A stretch of DNA of 64,000 nt. Origin: Macquaria australasica. Its lineage: Eukaryota; Chordata; Actinopteri; Centrarchiformes; Percichthyidae. Made by a program: the position numbers and the translations under genes. The stretch spans positions 62,001-126,000 of the forward strand of contig SEMN01000887.1 of NCBI GenBank assembly GCA_005408345.1. Reading direction: 5' to 3'. The notes below the pieces were generated by a model, which was given only the letters and a program-made list of their open reading frames with translations, was not told the origin of the DNA and ran no database searches. Below are positions 1 through 28,417 of this stretch, in pieces. The stretch's first letter is position 1. Every line of letters begins with the position of its first letter.

Positions 1-3000
1 TATCCTGATGTGCGCTGCAGGTCTGCCGGTTTGCCTGACTCGGGCCCCCAAGCCCATACTGCACCCACCTCCCATCAACAAGAGCGACATGAAGCCTGTG
101 CCAGGAATCAACGGCATGCGCCGCAAAACCAAGAAAAAGCACCTGAGGAAAGGTAAGATGGAGAGGGGAGGAGAGGAGGAAATGATATGAAAATAAAGAA
201 GAAATGCTACCTTTGTATTTTTATATTGAATTCGAAATGCACTCAGGAGAGGAATAGACCAACCACTGATTGTCAGCAGACTTTCTCTTACCCTGCCAAG
301 CTTTGCAGGATGTTTCCGTATCAGCTGTCTGTAAGTCTGTTGTTTAGCATGCAAACAAAACCAAAGCTGTTTTTTGTTGTGATCAAGGGGCCATAATTGT
401 TCTTTAAATGCCTCCCACTTAAGCTCCATAAAAGTGTAACAATAAATCTAACCTCACCCAAGGTCGCTGGTGATTAGTTAGGAAAGCCTTTCAAAAAGCT
501 CCTATAAAATGTAATGATGATTGCTAGTTCAGATTTATGAGCAAGTGCGGTGAAAGTGTTACAGTAACAACTTTATAGATGTTACACTACATGCAGATTG
601 ACAGAGGCAGTTGTACAGAAAGTAATTAACATTAACACTGTTGTACTGGGCTGGTTTGAGAGGGGATCTGGTTTTCAGTTGGACGGCTTTGGGCTTGAAT
701 AAGTGCTGGTCGATGGAAGCTGTGGAAACCGCCGGCCTCCCAAGGGAGTCTTTGTCCTAATTGATCAGTGAGGCTGTTGGGTTTCCATCCCTGCACCGTG
801 AATGTCGCATACAATCCAACATACTGTATATGAAGAATACATTTCTAATAATAAATGAACATTGGGTAAATATTTAGGGGGGGTTTAAATGGAGCAGTTC
901 TTTCATGGAAATTCCTCTAAAAATTCCTCTAAAAATCAGCTTCTGATGGACTCAACACAACTAACTTAACTCAGACAAGACTAAGAGTTTACAGCCATGC
1001 TAGTGGGTCTGTAAGGCTTTAACATAACTGAGGCATGAGCTACATGCTAACATCAGCAGGCTAACATAACAGACCGACACTGCCATCCCTAAAAGCATGG
1101 CTAAAAACTAGAACTTTGTCTCCATTTTTCCCTATAATTAGTGCCAAATTACATAGTTCTTTCCAGGAAAATTCCCTGGAAACTATTAGGAAATGATACA
1201 CCTTTAAAAATGTGTTACCAGTGACACTGCAGATTGAGGAATGAGGCAGCAGCCCAATGTGCAACCTGTATGTGCTGTGTGCAGACAGAGCGTGAACTCA
1301 GAGATAGTGGAGGGCTGTGAGGGGAATGGAGACGTGGTTTTTCTCGTGCAGGGAGATTTGGGCTTATCCTGCTCTGCTTTCTGTACAGAAAAGGGTAGAG
1401 AGGCCTTTGATCCGGCTAATGAAGCTATCAAATAGCAATAGCGTAAAATGCATAAATGACTCTTCTCTCTTTATCCTCCTTTTTTTCAGTTTTCTCTCTC
1501 TTCTCTCTCGTCATAGCTCTCTGCCTCCTCTGTCTTCCCTACCCTTTATACCTTAACATTTATGTTGCTTAGTCTGTCTCTTTCCACTGCTCTCCCTCCC
1601 TCTGTTCGCTGGCTGTCCCTCAAATGAACAAACAAAGGCTCCAGAGGAAAAGAGGTTGCCTGTAAGCGTATTAGGGGTGTAAGCTGTGGGTGTGCTCTCA
1701 GCCATGCTAGCCTGGTTGCACACGGGGATTATCAGAGAATGCGGGGATGGCTGGTTGTTATGTGCCAGTTTGAAGGTGACCTCCTCTTCAGCATCACAGA
1801 CATGTATACTCTATTCACATGCAAACACACTCTTTCTTTTTTTTTTTTGGTTGAAAATAGTGGGGCTGCAGTCACGCCCAGGCTAGAGCGGCCGCTGAAG
1901 CCGATGAAAGTTTGTCATCCATCAAGTTCTAGCTGTTATTCTCTTGTGTTCAACTGACAAGGAAATGCCATCCAGTGGTCTATCTTACCTTTTTTCATAT
2001 TTACTTGTGGCATGTGGGTGTAAGTAAGTGACAAGTTTAGCTTTTCTTTGATGGTCATCTCATCTGTCTTATGTTTTATTCTATGACAAGGGAAAAACCC
2101 AGAGGATGTGGTGCGAAGATACACTGAGAAGATTAAAGTGCTGCCAGAAGAGGTAAGAAAAAGACACAAAAATGCGTGCACACACACAGAGGACTTAAAG
2201 GTTTTGTGCCCACCAAGAGATGCACTCTGTCACCGTTTGATGTCCTAACCAAGTGTGAAAGTCTCATAAATACACAGTCATGTCGAGCTGCAGCCGAAGT
2301 ATTTTGGTTGGCTATTCCAGGACTGTACCATCTGCATGGAGAGGCTGGTCATGTCATCGGGCTATGAAGGCGTCCTGCAGCACAAAGGCATCAAGCCAGA
2401 GCTGGTGGGCAAACTTGGCAAGTGTGGGCACATGTACCATCTGCTGTGCCTGGTGGCCATGTACAACAATGGCAATAAGGTAGGTAAAAGCTTGTGAGCC
2501 AGACGTTGTTATGATGTCACTCTAGGCTCAAATTATAAACTCTCGTCTTACAGCTTGACTGGATTGCATGGCGCTGGCAGATGATCAGGCTTCAGTATTG
2601 TTGTACAAAGATGGGGATCTTATATAACCTTATCAGATCAGGCATATCAGTCTTGACAGCACAATTCTTTGAAAAAACATTATAAATTCTGCTCACTTCA
2701 GTTCAGTTTACTTGCCTGAAATACAAATGTGCTGCTTGCTAATGCAGATTTAATGAGCAGCCATCAGTGTTACATTAACAGCAATAGTTGGTCTAATGAT
2801 ATCAAATCAATTCATCAAATACTATTAAAAGGCCAGATCACACAAATAGCAAAAATCATATTTTCTCACTTACGATTTGAATGCAGATACAGTTCAAAAA
2901 AGCTAATAAAAAGCTAATCTCTAGGGTTACATGATTGATAAAAAGCAAAATCATCATCAGACGATAGCCGATGGGTTCTGAGATTGCATTTTGGTCCATG

Positions 3001-5818
3001 CGTTCCACCTCTTTTGCTCTCCACATGGACTGTTTACCTGCATGCAACCAAAGCCCGCTCAAACGTGATTGGTCAATATTACTCGCACTACAAATGGACT
3101 ACAAACTGAAACAAGCTCGCTTCCAAAATCAAAATCTTGTCCCTTGCCTACAGATTCATGTGCAGATATCTGTTTATAGAGAGTAGCATTCCTTTGGAGT
3201 CGTGTTTCTAGCGACCTGATGAATCTCTTCTTTTAGCTCCGGTTTGGTCTCCTCTAAAGCAATATGGCACAAAGCAATAAATGTCAACATCATCTTATTG
3301 TGTCTTTGATGTCATTATTTTTTTTTCTCTTCAAACCAGGATGGCAGTCTTCAGTGTCCAACATGCAAAACCATCTATGGGGAGAAAACCGGCACCCAGC
3401 CTCCTGGGAAGATGGAGTACCACGTCATCCCCCACTGCCTGCCCGGCTACCCAGACTCCAAGACCATCCGCATCGTCTATGACATTCCTGCCGGGATCCA
3501 GGTCAGAACCGTATCACTTCACTAAATCCACTAAATCCATCTGCTTCTGTGCCCTGATCCACTGTCTCTCCTCTGTAAAATCTGTGCCCTTTCTGCAACT
3601 GCTGCTTATCCGCTTAAGTTTGACGGTCAGTTGTTTGTGCAGGAAGGTGAGGTGTTGTTGCTGTGTAAGTCACTGAGGAAACAGCATTTTTAGTGATCCA
3701 AAATAGAGAGGCACTGTAGTTATATTAGGACTATGACTAATCATTACCTTCATCTATTAATTTGCATGTTTTCTGAGTAATTAATTCATTATTTAGTATA
3801 TATAACGAATAAATAAATTGATTTTAAAAATGAAAATAAAACTGATCCAATGAAGGTCATTTTAAATTGACGTCGCATTTGCAGTGAAGAGGAGGGCATG
3901 TTTTGCAGCCTGGGTTTGGGTTGGTGAGATGAGAAGGTCGCGTATTTCATCCTGACTGCTGAGAGGAGCTTTAATAGAGTCAATAAACTGACCTTTTTCC
4001 ACCAGAGGAGCAGGCTTAGTGTCCAAGGGGACAGAGAATACAGGGGGGGGTCATATGACCACTCAGGTCAACACAGCAGCACTATAGCCGGGGAACATTT
4101 CTGTTGAACATTTCTCCTGCTCTCTCTTTATTCTCACGCTCCTCTGTAATGGACATAATGGACAACAGCAAAATAATATTAGATAGTATTAGACTTAGAA
4201 TCACTAAATGAATGAGAATTATCACAGGAAGTTGTGTTGGTGAAATGGCTGAAAAGATAACTTACAACTGAAATCTCTTAGAGCTAGACATACTATAAAG
4301 ACTAGACAATACGTATCACTGTACACGTACTGTATAAATTCTGTATTTTTCTGCTGCTTTGCACTCAGATTGGTTTGTTGGTTTGTCTCATTGGGCTACA
4401 TGCACTTCCCAGTGAAGAAAGAGGGGAAGACAGTCAATGCAAAGAATGTGACATTTTAATCTGCCCAATTAGTGTGCCCAATAGAGTCAGAGTAGCAGCT
4501 ATGTGTTTGCAACACAATTTAAACGTCACTAGAAATAATGAAAAGGAGGAAACTATGTGACCAATTTGTCATGACAAGGCGACTGTAACTACTTCCTTCT
4601 TTAATAAGGGTGTGGGGTAATTTGGTGATGGTGTAAGAAGAACCTGTGGACGTATTAGGATTTAATCAAGCTGGGGATTATTTTTTTCACACTGGAGCCT
4701 TGAAAGCAACTTCCTAAAGTATGATGTTTAAAGAGATAATTGGATATTACAGTAGAATATCTCTCAGGTGATTTGAACAAAGGACCATTGTAAGCAACAT
4801 TAACATTAAAGCTCGTCCTGTGGGTGCTGTTGACATTTTCTACACAATTAAGTCGCAATTGGAAGAGAAGGAGTTGTAACGTTTGTTTTTGTTCTTGACA
4901 TTTTCACCAGACCAATGAGCACCCCAACCCCGGGAAGAAGTTCAGTGCAAGAGGGTTCCCTCGACACTGCTACCTCCCTGATAATGAGAAAGGCAGGAAG
5001 GTAAGCTCTGACACCGGTCCAAGAAAACAAAGCTCAACAAGCATTAAAACCATGCTGGAGTCCAGTACTAAATTAACATCATCATCATGATGAGCTTGTA
5101 ATCAAACCTGTCTGCCCAAAGCAATCCAAGTTTGTCACTGGACCTCTGAGTGAAATCATGTATTTACATGCCTTAAAGTAACATAATCATGTATTTATTT
5201 ATAAAATGTGTCATTATATTACTATTATTCTGCTAATTTGCTACACACAGTTGGCTAGTAAAACTGTGCAACTTACTTTAAATCTCAGTTTTGGGATGAC
5301 TCCATTTCAGTTACACATTTGTTTCTCAATTTTATCTGGGAACATTTTAAGTTACTTGTGTAACCCTGGTTCTCTGAGTAGTCTGAGTGAGATGTGTCAC
5401 CAGACCATAGTGAGACATCAAAACAAATGTTATGAAAGAGGACAAACATTTTTGTAAATTACTACCAACATTACTCACCAAGATGTGCTTTTGCTTTAAA
5501 TACTGAGACCCACTACTTCTGCATGAGGTTTGTTACTTTCTTCCTGCTGCAGAGGGATAATAACTTCCTTCTCCACCCTCTCTGTCTCTCCAGGTCCTGA
5601 AGCTGCTGATCATGGCCTGGGACCGACGCCTCATCTTCACCATCGGCACGTCCAGCACCACGGGCGAGTCGGACACGGTGGTGTGGAATGAGATTCACCA
5701 CAAGACAGAATTCGGCTCCAACCTGACCGGCCACGGCTACCCCGACCCCAACTACTTGGACAACGTCCTGACAGAGCTGTCGGCCCAGGGGGTCGGCGAA
5801 GACAACCTGAAGGACTGA
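1..5818 (+). CDS. dtx1: Deltex-family E3 ubiquitin ligase, 3' part (DTX1 orthologue)
   Basis: Partial gene; the 5' exons encoding the WWE domains lie off the left edge. Visible coding exons are 1-152, 2091-2152, 2321-2479, 3340-3501, 4911-5000 and 5594-5818. All introns are GT-AG and the phases join cleanly to a TGA at 5816. The third exon starts the RING finger (CTIC, then CGHMYHLLC), the fourth supplies its last pair (CPTC), and the rest is the Deltex C-terminal domain, with the conserved stretches GFPRHCYLP, ESDTVVWNEIHHKTEFG and NLTGHGYPD. Deltex proteins are cytosolic or nuclear ubiquitin ligases that modulate Notch signalling; the C-terminal domain binds ADP-ribose/NAD in characterised members. 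The residues SGYEGVLQHKGIKPELVG are closer to remembered DTX1 than to DTX4, and rasal1 next door matches the DTX1 neighbourhood of human 12q24.13. A dtx4 paralogue is the main alternative. Confidence 0.92.
981..1075 (-). repeat. fragment of the same teleost repeat family, dtx1 intron
   Basis: The stretch ctaagagtttacagccatgc, then a variable part, then gctacatgctaacatcagcaggctaacat matches, on the opposite strand, the terminal part of the 'catgctagcatgctaac' repeat family whose body is seen at 36733-37105. It lies in the dtx1 intron between 152 and 2091. Diverged and truncated. Confidence 0.5.
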
Positions 5819-7990
5819 TGGCCAGCTGAGCTGGTACACAGGAACACAACCCACCATGCCCCGCCGTCTCCCGGAGAATAGGGACACTGCATGACGGGCC
5901 AACATGCAGCCGACAACTCTTTACTCCCCGCAAACAAAAATACCCTGCAGAAGTGGTGGCACGAGAGCAACGGTTATGATCAATGTTTTGATTTGTATAA
6001 CCTAAGATTTCCCCCCTGCTGTCTCTTGATCCATGCCTTGAGCATGTTGTGTTCATGCCAAATTTTCTCAGAGGGTTGAAGAATGTAAAGACAAGGTGAG
6101 ATTTCTGTCTTGATGTTGGTAGCTGCAGGTAAATGGTATCTGACCCCTTTTAGATTCAAGCTGAAGCTGTTCCTCTGCACTTAGAGTAAAATGATGAGGG
6201 GCCAAACTATACAAAAGCATATCTGTAAATGCTGAACTCCAGAATGCATGGCCCAGACTAACGCTGCATAATTAATGTCAGGCGAATATCTTCAGTAGGG
6301 TGAGGTGTCGATAGATCAGTTGTTCCTTGATATTGTGAAGGGAAATTTAAGAGAATTACAGCATTCTGAATTAACCTAAATTAATAAATGTTTTGCTTCC
6401 CCTTTTTCTCTAATAATGAATTATTGTCCTGTAACAAGTGGTAAAAATTGGTTTTGTGATTTGAAGGATGAGGATTTTGGCTTTTTGGTGATGTGACTGT
6501 AAAGTTGCACTGGGCACCTCTGACATTTTCCACTTCTGATATCTGAGGTCTGTAAAATGGAAGTGTGTCTCGTAGTGCATGAAGTAGATTCCAGAGAGCT
6601 AAATGGGCTATTAAACATTAGTGTTTGGTAATAAACGTATGTTGTAAGGTTAACCTTGTGGACTGTCTATGAGAGGAGACGTGAAATACATGAAACATGC
6701 ATCTTACCAGTCAGTTTGATGCTTGTTACGAGGCATTGTAACTTGAAAGGCTGAGGTTGAGAAGTGGGATTTGCTACGCTCCAGGGTTAAACTCATTTGT
6801 TTTGTTGACACACTGATGACACTGACCTCTCTGAATATAAATCCTGCATTATTTTTCTTCCTGTTGGAGCAAACCCAGGCGTTGGCACGATCCATCATGC
6901 TGACCATACATGAGGGGTGAGAGTGTGATTGCGTGCTCTGAAGCATTAATTTGCTGGCTTTAAGTCCTTGAGGAGAAAAGCTGAACTCGCTTCTCACAGA
7001 TGGACGTTCCCCTTTAAACACCAACAGTTTTCCCTTGGACATGCATTTTGGGCGGCGCTCCTGCTCGCCTGCGATCTACAAGTCTCTTGTGAGCTTGTTT
7101 GCTGCTAGGCAAAACACTGGGCTCCACCGCCTGTATAGCGAGCAGTGAAACATCTCATTCCCCGTGTGAGCTCACTCAGAGTTGTTAGGGCCGATCCTGA
7201 TGTATGTCCTCGCCCCCACTTTCCTCCTCCTCCTTTATTCTAGAATCCATGCAAATGTTGGTTTAGTATATAGTTGGCTTGGAACTATTTTTTCCTACGC
7301 CCTCCTCTTTCCCCCTCAGATTTTATGCCCGTGAGCTAAAGACTTTTTGAAGGTGCTTGGTGGAGATCTTGTGATGTTTCTTCACTCTGAGATAAAAGAT
7401 AACCCAGTGCTGCATAATTCTCCATAAATATATCTGATCAATTTTAATGAGCGGGGGTGTTGATGTAAGGTTTATCGTGTGGGCACCCAGCTGTGAGCTT
7501 AATTTTGGAGTGAATCATAGTCTTCCATAGCACTTTGAGGCAGCAGTTTTGTTTAATCAGTCGTTTAATTTTTAGGAAAATGTCTTAAAGTGCAACTAAA
7601 TCTGTCTTTTTTTTAAGTTGATGTTTATAAACTGGCTTGCAATGCTTTGAAAAATATATATGATATACATTTGCAGATGTGATATACCTTTAAATTCAAG
7701 CTCAATTTGAGTCGATGGTGTAAGTTTAATTTATTTTTATACTCTTCTATATAGAAAATATAAAGACTGGCCCACATATCTATACACAGGCACATGTTAA
7801 CACATGAATACATAAAATCTGGCAAAGATGAATTTGTCAGTTTGTCAGGGACTGTTGAAATATGTACGACATGTTATGGACGTCTTATATTACAAGTAGT
7901 CTTAGCGTATGCTGCTGTCGTTATCTAAATGTAGAATCTGTGTAGTTGATCCCCTGTGGGACTCCCAATAAATACAGTAAATGTGTCTTC
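5819..7990 (+). other. dtx1: dtx1 3' UTR (inferred)
   Basis: Non-coding DNA directly after the dtx1 stop codon. No ORF here looks like a protein. The first well-placed poly(A) hexamer I noticed is AATAAA at 7967-7972, giving a 3' UTR of about 2.15 kb; another AATAAA at 9923-9928 could give a longer form. The end is inferred; no transcript evidence is available. Confidence 0.45.
7967..7972 (+). terminator. candidate poly(A) signal of dtx1
   Basis: AATAAA on the plus strand, about 2.15 kb after the dtx1 stop. A second candidate lies at 9923-9928. Which one is used cannot be told from sequence alone. Confidence 0.35.
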
Positions 7991-10900
7991 ATTATTGGTG
8001 GGGGAGCTTTAGCAGCATGACGGTGGCCGTTCCCCCCAAATGGGCCATTTCTCTTTTTCTACTTGTCCAGAACATGGGAATGGATGCGGTCAGCAATCTT
8101 TGTTCAGTTTGAGGGTGAAAACGGCACGCCTGGGTTAAAGAGAAGCTACAAATAATTCTTGGAGTTTGTTTTAGCTAACTGGAGCAACAGACTGGGGGGA
8201 TTTACCTCAGTCAGCTGTCAACCTAAGTACACTGAATACATTTTTTAAAGGCCCTGGAAACCTATTTTCTCTATCATCTTCTAACTATGTTCTTACTCTC
8301 TACATGAACACACAATACACTTTTTAGAGTAAGAAGAGTTCTGGTTATTTAGATTTTTGAATCTCTGAAAATGTTAGCTGTAAGCTAGCTCTTTTGGTGT
8401 TAAACGCTTATAAAGAAATGAGCTAAGGATGCTTTTTCAAACATTAGCTTTGATTGCTGCTTATTTAGTCATGAGTATTTAATGTTAAAGAGAAATACTT
8501 AGAATTTTAAACCACGTTTTCAGGGGCTTTGAACTATCTTTTCTGTGTTAAACTTCAACTCTCTGGCACCTGCACTGGCTAAAACAAACCACTAAAAGTA
8601 TTTGTAAGGTGATTTTGACCCAGGTGTTGAAAACAGTCGTCGTTCTGCCTGTTCCATCTCAAGATTTCTCCTTCACAACCTTTTTGACGCCCTTTATAAT
8701 ACGGGACAGCAACAGAGAATGCTTCCAATCTATCAGGGAATTTTTTTCCATGTTGAGCGAAGGTTCATTAACCAGAGAAATCCAAATGCTTGCTTCTTCG
8801 ACTTTTCCTTTCCATGTGTCGGCCATGTAGTATGAACGATGCAGGCCCTTTAGACTTTTCAGGTGTGTACAGACTTATATGGGAATGATGAATAAAATGG
8901 TGTTTGGTGTTTGTCAGATTAAGAAAGAGAGAGAGGTGGTGTTTATGCAATTTACTATTTTTAAGATCTAATACATGATTTATGTGTAGCAAGAAGGCTG
9001 ATTTTTTGACAATGGATGTTTTCTTTATGGGGTTCCTACCTCCAGGTTTCTAAACAAGGGGGTCGCGAGCCAAGGAAGTTCACATGCTATGTATTAGAAA
9101 ACATATATTTTTGATGTCTTTTTTGAATGATTGTCTCTAAAAGAACTATTACATAACATTGCTGTATAACTCTTATTAAAATTCATTCCGAACTATGCTC
9201 CATTTGATTAGAAGTGGGATAATGGATGAAATCACTTTGTCCTAACATATGAAGTGCTGACAGAAGTGCAGTCAAACTGTACTTCTCTCTCTAAATGATA
9301 CCTTAACATTTAGTGTGGATATACTGTATGTTTGTATCTGTTTGTCTGTGCGAGTGTGTGCGAATGTGTGCCGAGTGTGCGTCTAGTAAACGAATCTTAG
9401 GTTCATGTCCTTTGAAGATACAGTGATGTTCTCCTAGAGGTGCATGTTAACCAAACTGTGAGCAAGTTTATTGACAATGCATAGCTTTTTTGCGTATGAA
9501 AACATCATAGCTTCTTTAGAAACATCACCCAGGCCTTCTGGTGATTTAGCACTGTGGTTTTGCATCTTACTCCAGTTAGTTAGAAAGGTTTTTTCCTCTA
9601 TCGGGTTTGATTTACACAGATGGGGACGAGACAGCGTTTGGCTGCTCTCCTCACTCTTTTGACAAGTTGTAAAACATTGGAATGTTTTGCATTTTAAGTG
9701 CCCATTTTAATTGACATTTTCAAATCATGATTTCTGTGGTTTGATTTCTCTTAAGCAGTGTCTACATCATTTGCTATTTAACATGGTTCACAAAGAGAAA
9801 CAGAGATCAACTAAAAGCAAGATATTGAGAGACATTGATTAAACTATAAAGGGCTTCTTAATCTATCAGTCTTTATTGAATTGTGATGACCTTGTTGCAT
9901 GTTTGTGTGTTTCTTGTGGAAAAATAAATGTGCCCTCGACAAGGGTAGTTTGTTTGACCTTTTGTCACCTTGGCTCTTCCTCGTTTTTTTTCCCCATGTC
10001 CTCCTTCATTTAGCTCCACCATTTCCTTCTCCCCGGGCAGCTCTGTGCTCTACAGCCTCGTTATGTGGATACAAATGAGCTTTGCTGGACCTGTGGAGTG
10101 CTGCAGAAACAGTTCTCACCGGCAGTAAATTTGCTTTATCGTCATTTTCTGTCACTGGCTGCTGTATGTTGGTGCTGTAGTGAAGAGCTGTGGTTGGCGC
10201 ATACTAAAAGCAGGCCGTTCACCGAGGCCTGCGGGGAGATCAGCTTTCCCTTCAACTCACCCCTCTTCCTTCCAGAACTGACCCAGCAGCTCAGGGGTCA
10301 GTCTCGTCCTAGTTCTGGTTCCTAAACTCCCTGCCCTGCCTCCTCTCATCGCTCACCCCTCATGCCTGATGAGAGCGCTAGCAGGGGAGACTCTGCTGCA
10401 TCACTGCTCTCATTAGCATTTAGATAAGGCCGGGAGGAGGAACGGCTGCAAACATTTGTTTGTGTGGCATAATTTTACATTAGATTCTGACTCCTGTTGG
10501 ATTGTAAACTCTGTGGTTATGGTGGTTTGATTAAATTATTCATTTACAAAGGGGCGGTGTGGTAACCATGATACTGTGAGGCTGCTCTGGGATCTGGCAG
10601 ACACGTAATGACATTTCCTGTAATACCATGAATGAATGCATGTCCTTGCCTGCGCTGAGTCAGACCTTCCACTTTAAAACCAACCAGGAGAGGAATGGAC
10701 ATAAGACAGACAATTAGATACTTTGTATTAATCATTTCTGCTTGTAATTCTGCCCAAGTTAACTAAAAGAGAACACAGATTTGACAAATTAGACATATAA
10801 GCTGAAATAAAAGTTTACTGAATAGAACATTTGTGTTTAGTTCACAGTAACAATCCACTTGGAACAAACCATGATGGTGTACTTGCAAAATAAAGTACAG

Positions 10901-12409
10901 GCAGTAGTGTTTTTCTTTTGTTTTCATAATGAAAGCCCTCATTCAGGGAATATCAAGTTCACAAGCGACATCTTATATTTACTCTAGTTTTGTAAAAGAT
11001 TGCGTGATAGATCTGAGGTGGCAAAACATATTTTGGAGTGCAGAAAATACCAAAACACTTAAGGAATAACTTTGTATGAATGTAGCCTATTGATTGTCAT
11101 GTCTGGCATGCGTACTACAGCTTTACACCTAAGGCAGGAAGAATGTTTACTCCACACATAAATATTCCACGGTTCTTCCTCTAAAAGAAAGACAGACACT
11201 ACAGTGTACCAGGATATAATCTAAACCACTCCAGAGGCAGGGTGGCCTGCCGAGGCTATCTGAGCGATCACACATCTGATCTCCATTACACTCACTGACC
11301 TTCTTCTCTCCTTCTCTTTAAGGGAAAGACACAGAATACTACTCGCTCTACGGGAAATGGCTTTACAACATGTCCTTGTACAGTTTGTGTGTCTCACAGA
11401 TACGTAAAGAAAGTTGATTGCGTGACTTGAGTGCTTCAAAATTCAATGTTTTAACATTTTTAAAAACAAATTTGGCATCTCAAACATATCCTGACACTTA
11501 AGAGCCAACTGTGGTGGCACCAAAATCTCAAGAAAATGTAAACTTCATCATTGTTACTTCTAATGTCTCAGTTATATTGAAGATTGGTCCTTTACAAGTA
11601 TGGACATTATATTGTTAACAGGTAAATATTCCCCTTGTGATTTTGGGAATCAAGTCTAAGGACATTTTAAATATGCAAATGACATCAGAACCAAACATGT
11701 AAGTTGACTGGCCATAGCACCAAACAAAAGCACAATGTTTTGTATAAAGGAACCAAAGCAACAATTAAAATAATATTCATTTTGCTCACTGTACAGGCAA
11801 CTTTATACTGTGGCATGTGCACCAGCATTTCATAAACTCGTGGTGGTATGACCTATAACGTTAATGTCACTGCTACATTGCGACCATGGTGATAAATTGC
11901 CTCAATAAAATACAAAACGTTGATTAAAGCAATATCAAAACACCTTACATTCAGGTACTGTAGATTACACTACAACAAGCTTTTTGCATAAAAAGGTGCG
12001 ACCGAGGTCCTGTACAGTATCTCAAAATATAAAAGCTTATTTTCACATTTCACAACAAGTGGATGCAGGCCATGCAAGGGATTGCTTGTTATCTACATAA
12101 AAAATATCAAGTCAGATCATGCTTCAAAGTCCCTCGGCCCCCTTTATCGTCAAGTATCATAATCCCTCCCTGGCGCTGTTGAAGTCGGTGGCACTCAGAG
12201 AATACAAAAAGATTCAAAGTGGCAGAATTCCCTCTGCTCTTTACAGCGGGAAATGTACTAAAAGGCTGGAAGAGGTTGCACCCTGCAGCCACTTTTTTTT
12301 CTCCCTGACAATCAAGAGAGTGAATATCTGATGCTCACTCGTGTTGGTACAGGATGCTGGGCCCCCCACCCCCCTTTCAGGCATTAGTGGATCCCAGTCT
12401 ATGTCGAGT
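7991..12409. other. non-coding interval between convergent dtx1 and rasal1
   Basis: No supported protein-coding exon on either strand. It probably holds a longer dtx1 3' UTR form (to about 9.95 kb) and, from about 10.8 kb upward, the rasal1 3' UTR on the minus strand. I did not find a canonical AATAAA on the minus strand close to the rasal1 stop; TATAAA (plus-strand TTTATA at 11802-11807) is a weak candidate. The part around 10190-10470 is less AT-rich and is discussed under findings. Confidence 0.5.
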
Positions 12410-27663
<15,254 letters not shown>

Positions 27664-28417
27664 TTTTAGTCGAGGGAGCTATTAATCCAGTTCCCCCCTA
27701 TGTTCCCATGCGCGCTCTTAGAAACAGTGCTCTTCCCCTCCGCAACTCAGTTTTCTTCATGTCACCTTCGGCGCGTGACGGCGCGCAGCCCACCAGCAGC
27801 GCGCGACACAGGCGCGCATGCATCCCAGTGAGTCCAGCAGGTGAGACGCTGCGGGCCACCGCGCGGGCGGCCGGGCTGCTCTTCCTTTAAAGGGGCCAAA
27901 TGAATGAACCGTCAGGTGTGTCCATTGTGAAACAGACATCGTTTGTTTTCATGTCTGACGTCGTTCACAATCTGTTTGTCATTGACGTTATTGCCTTAGA
28001 TACGGTGTCTTACTAATTTGTAATACCCGTAAATGTACGGTCATACCCGGCGAGTGTGTGGTCCTCAGGAGCGTCTCTTCTTTGATACAATGCGCCACCT
28101 GGCGAACACGTCGCGCTACTGCACGCGCCATTACAGACAGGCGCCTTGACGGCCAGCAACCCGGGGTCCTTTTCGGAGTGACTGGAAGCTAACAAACCAA
28201 ACTCACAGGTTTAAAAACAACACTTTCTTCCTGTCAAGTTGGTTTACAAACTTTAACCGCGTTTTATTAACGTACGAACAGCAGTCGGTGCAGGCTGGTC
28301 TCCAATAGTTAACGTAGTTGTCTTGTTTCTGAGACCTTTTAACTGTGAAATAGTTAAATTAGCCCAACGCGGTACTTTTAGCTAGCTGAATGTGTGGACC
28401 AGCGTCCTGTTGCAGAG
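27664..28417. promoter_or_regulatory. head-to-head promoter region of rasal1 and dgcr6
   Basis: The start codons of rasal1 (minus, 27663) and dgcr6 (plus, 28418) are 754 bp apart and face away from each other. The middle is CpG-rich (about 27770-27880, with gcgcgtgacggcgcgc and gcgcgcgacac) and there are CRE-like TGACGTCG and TTGACGTTA sequences near 27955 and 27983. No TATA box is obvious. The 5' UTRs of both genes must lie here unless there are further upstream non-coding exons. A shared promoter is an inference from layout and composition. Confidence 0.6.

Noticed and set aside
3735..3830. Second copy of the 'attaatcgattaat' repeat in dtx1
   Set aside because: Only short AT-rich similarity (ctaatcattacc, agtaattaattcattatt); could be chance in AT-rich DNA.
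5513..6056. Two long minus-strand ORFs of 130 and 139 codons
   Set aside because: They are antisense shadows of the GC-rich last dtx1 exon.
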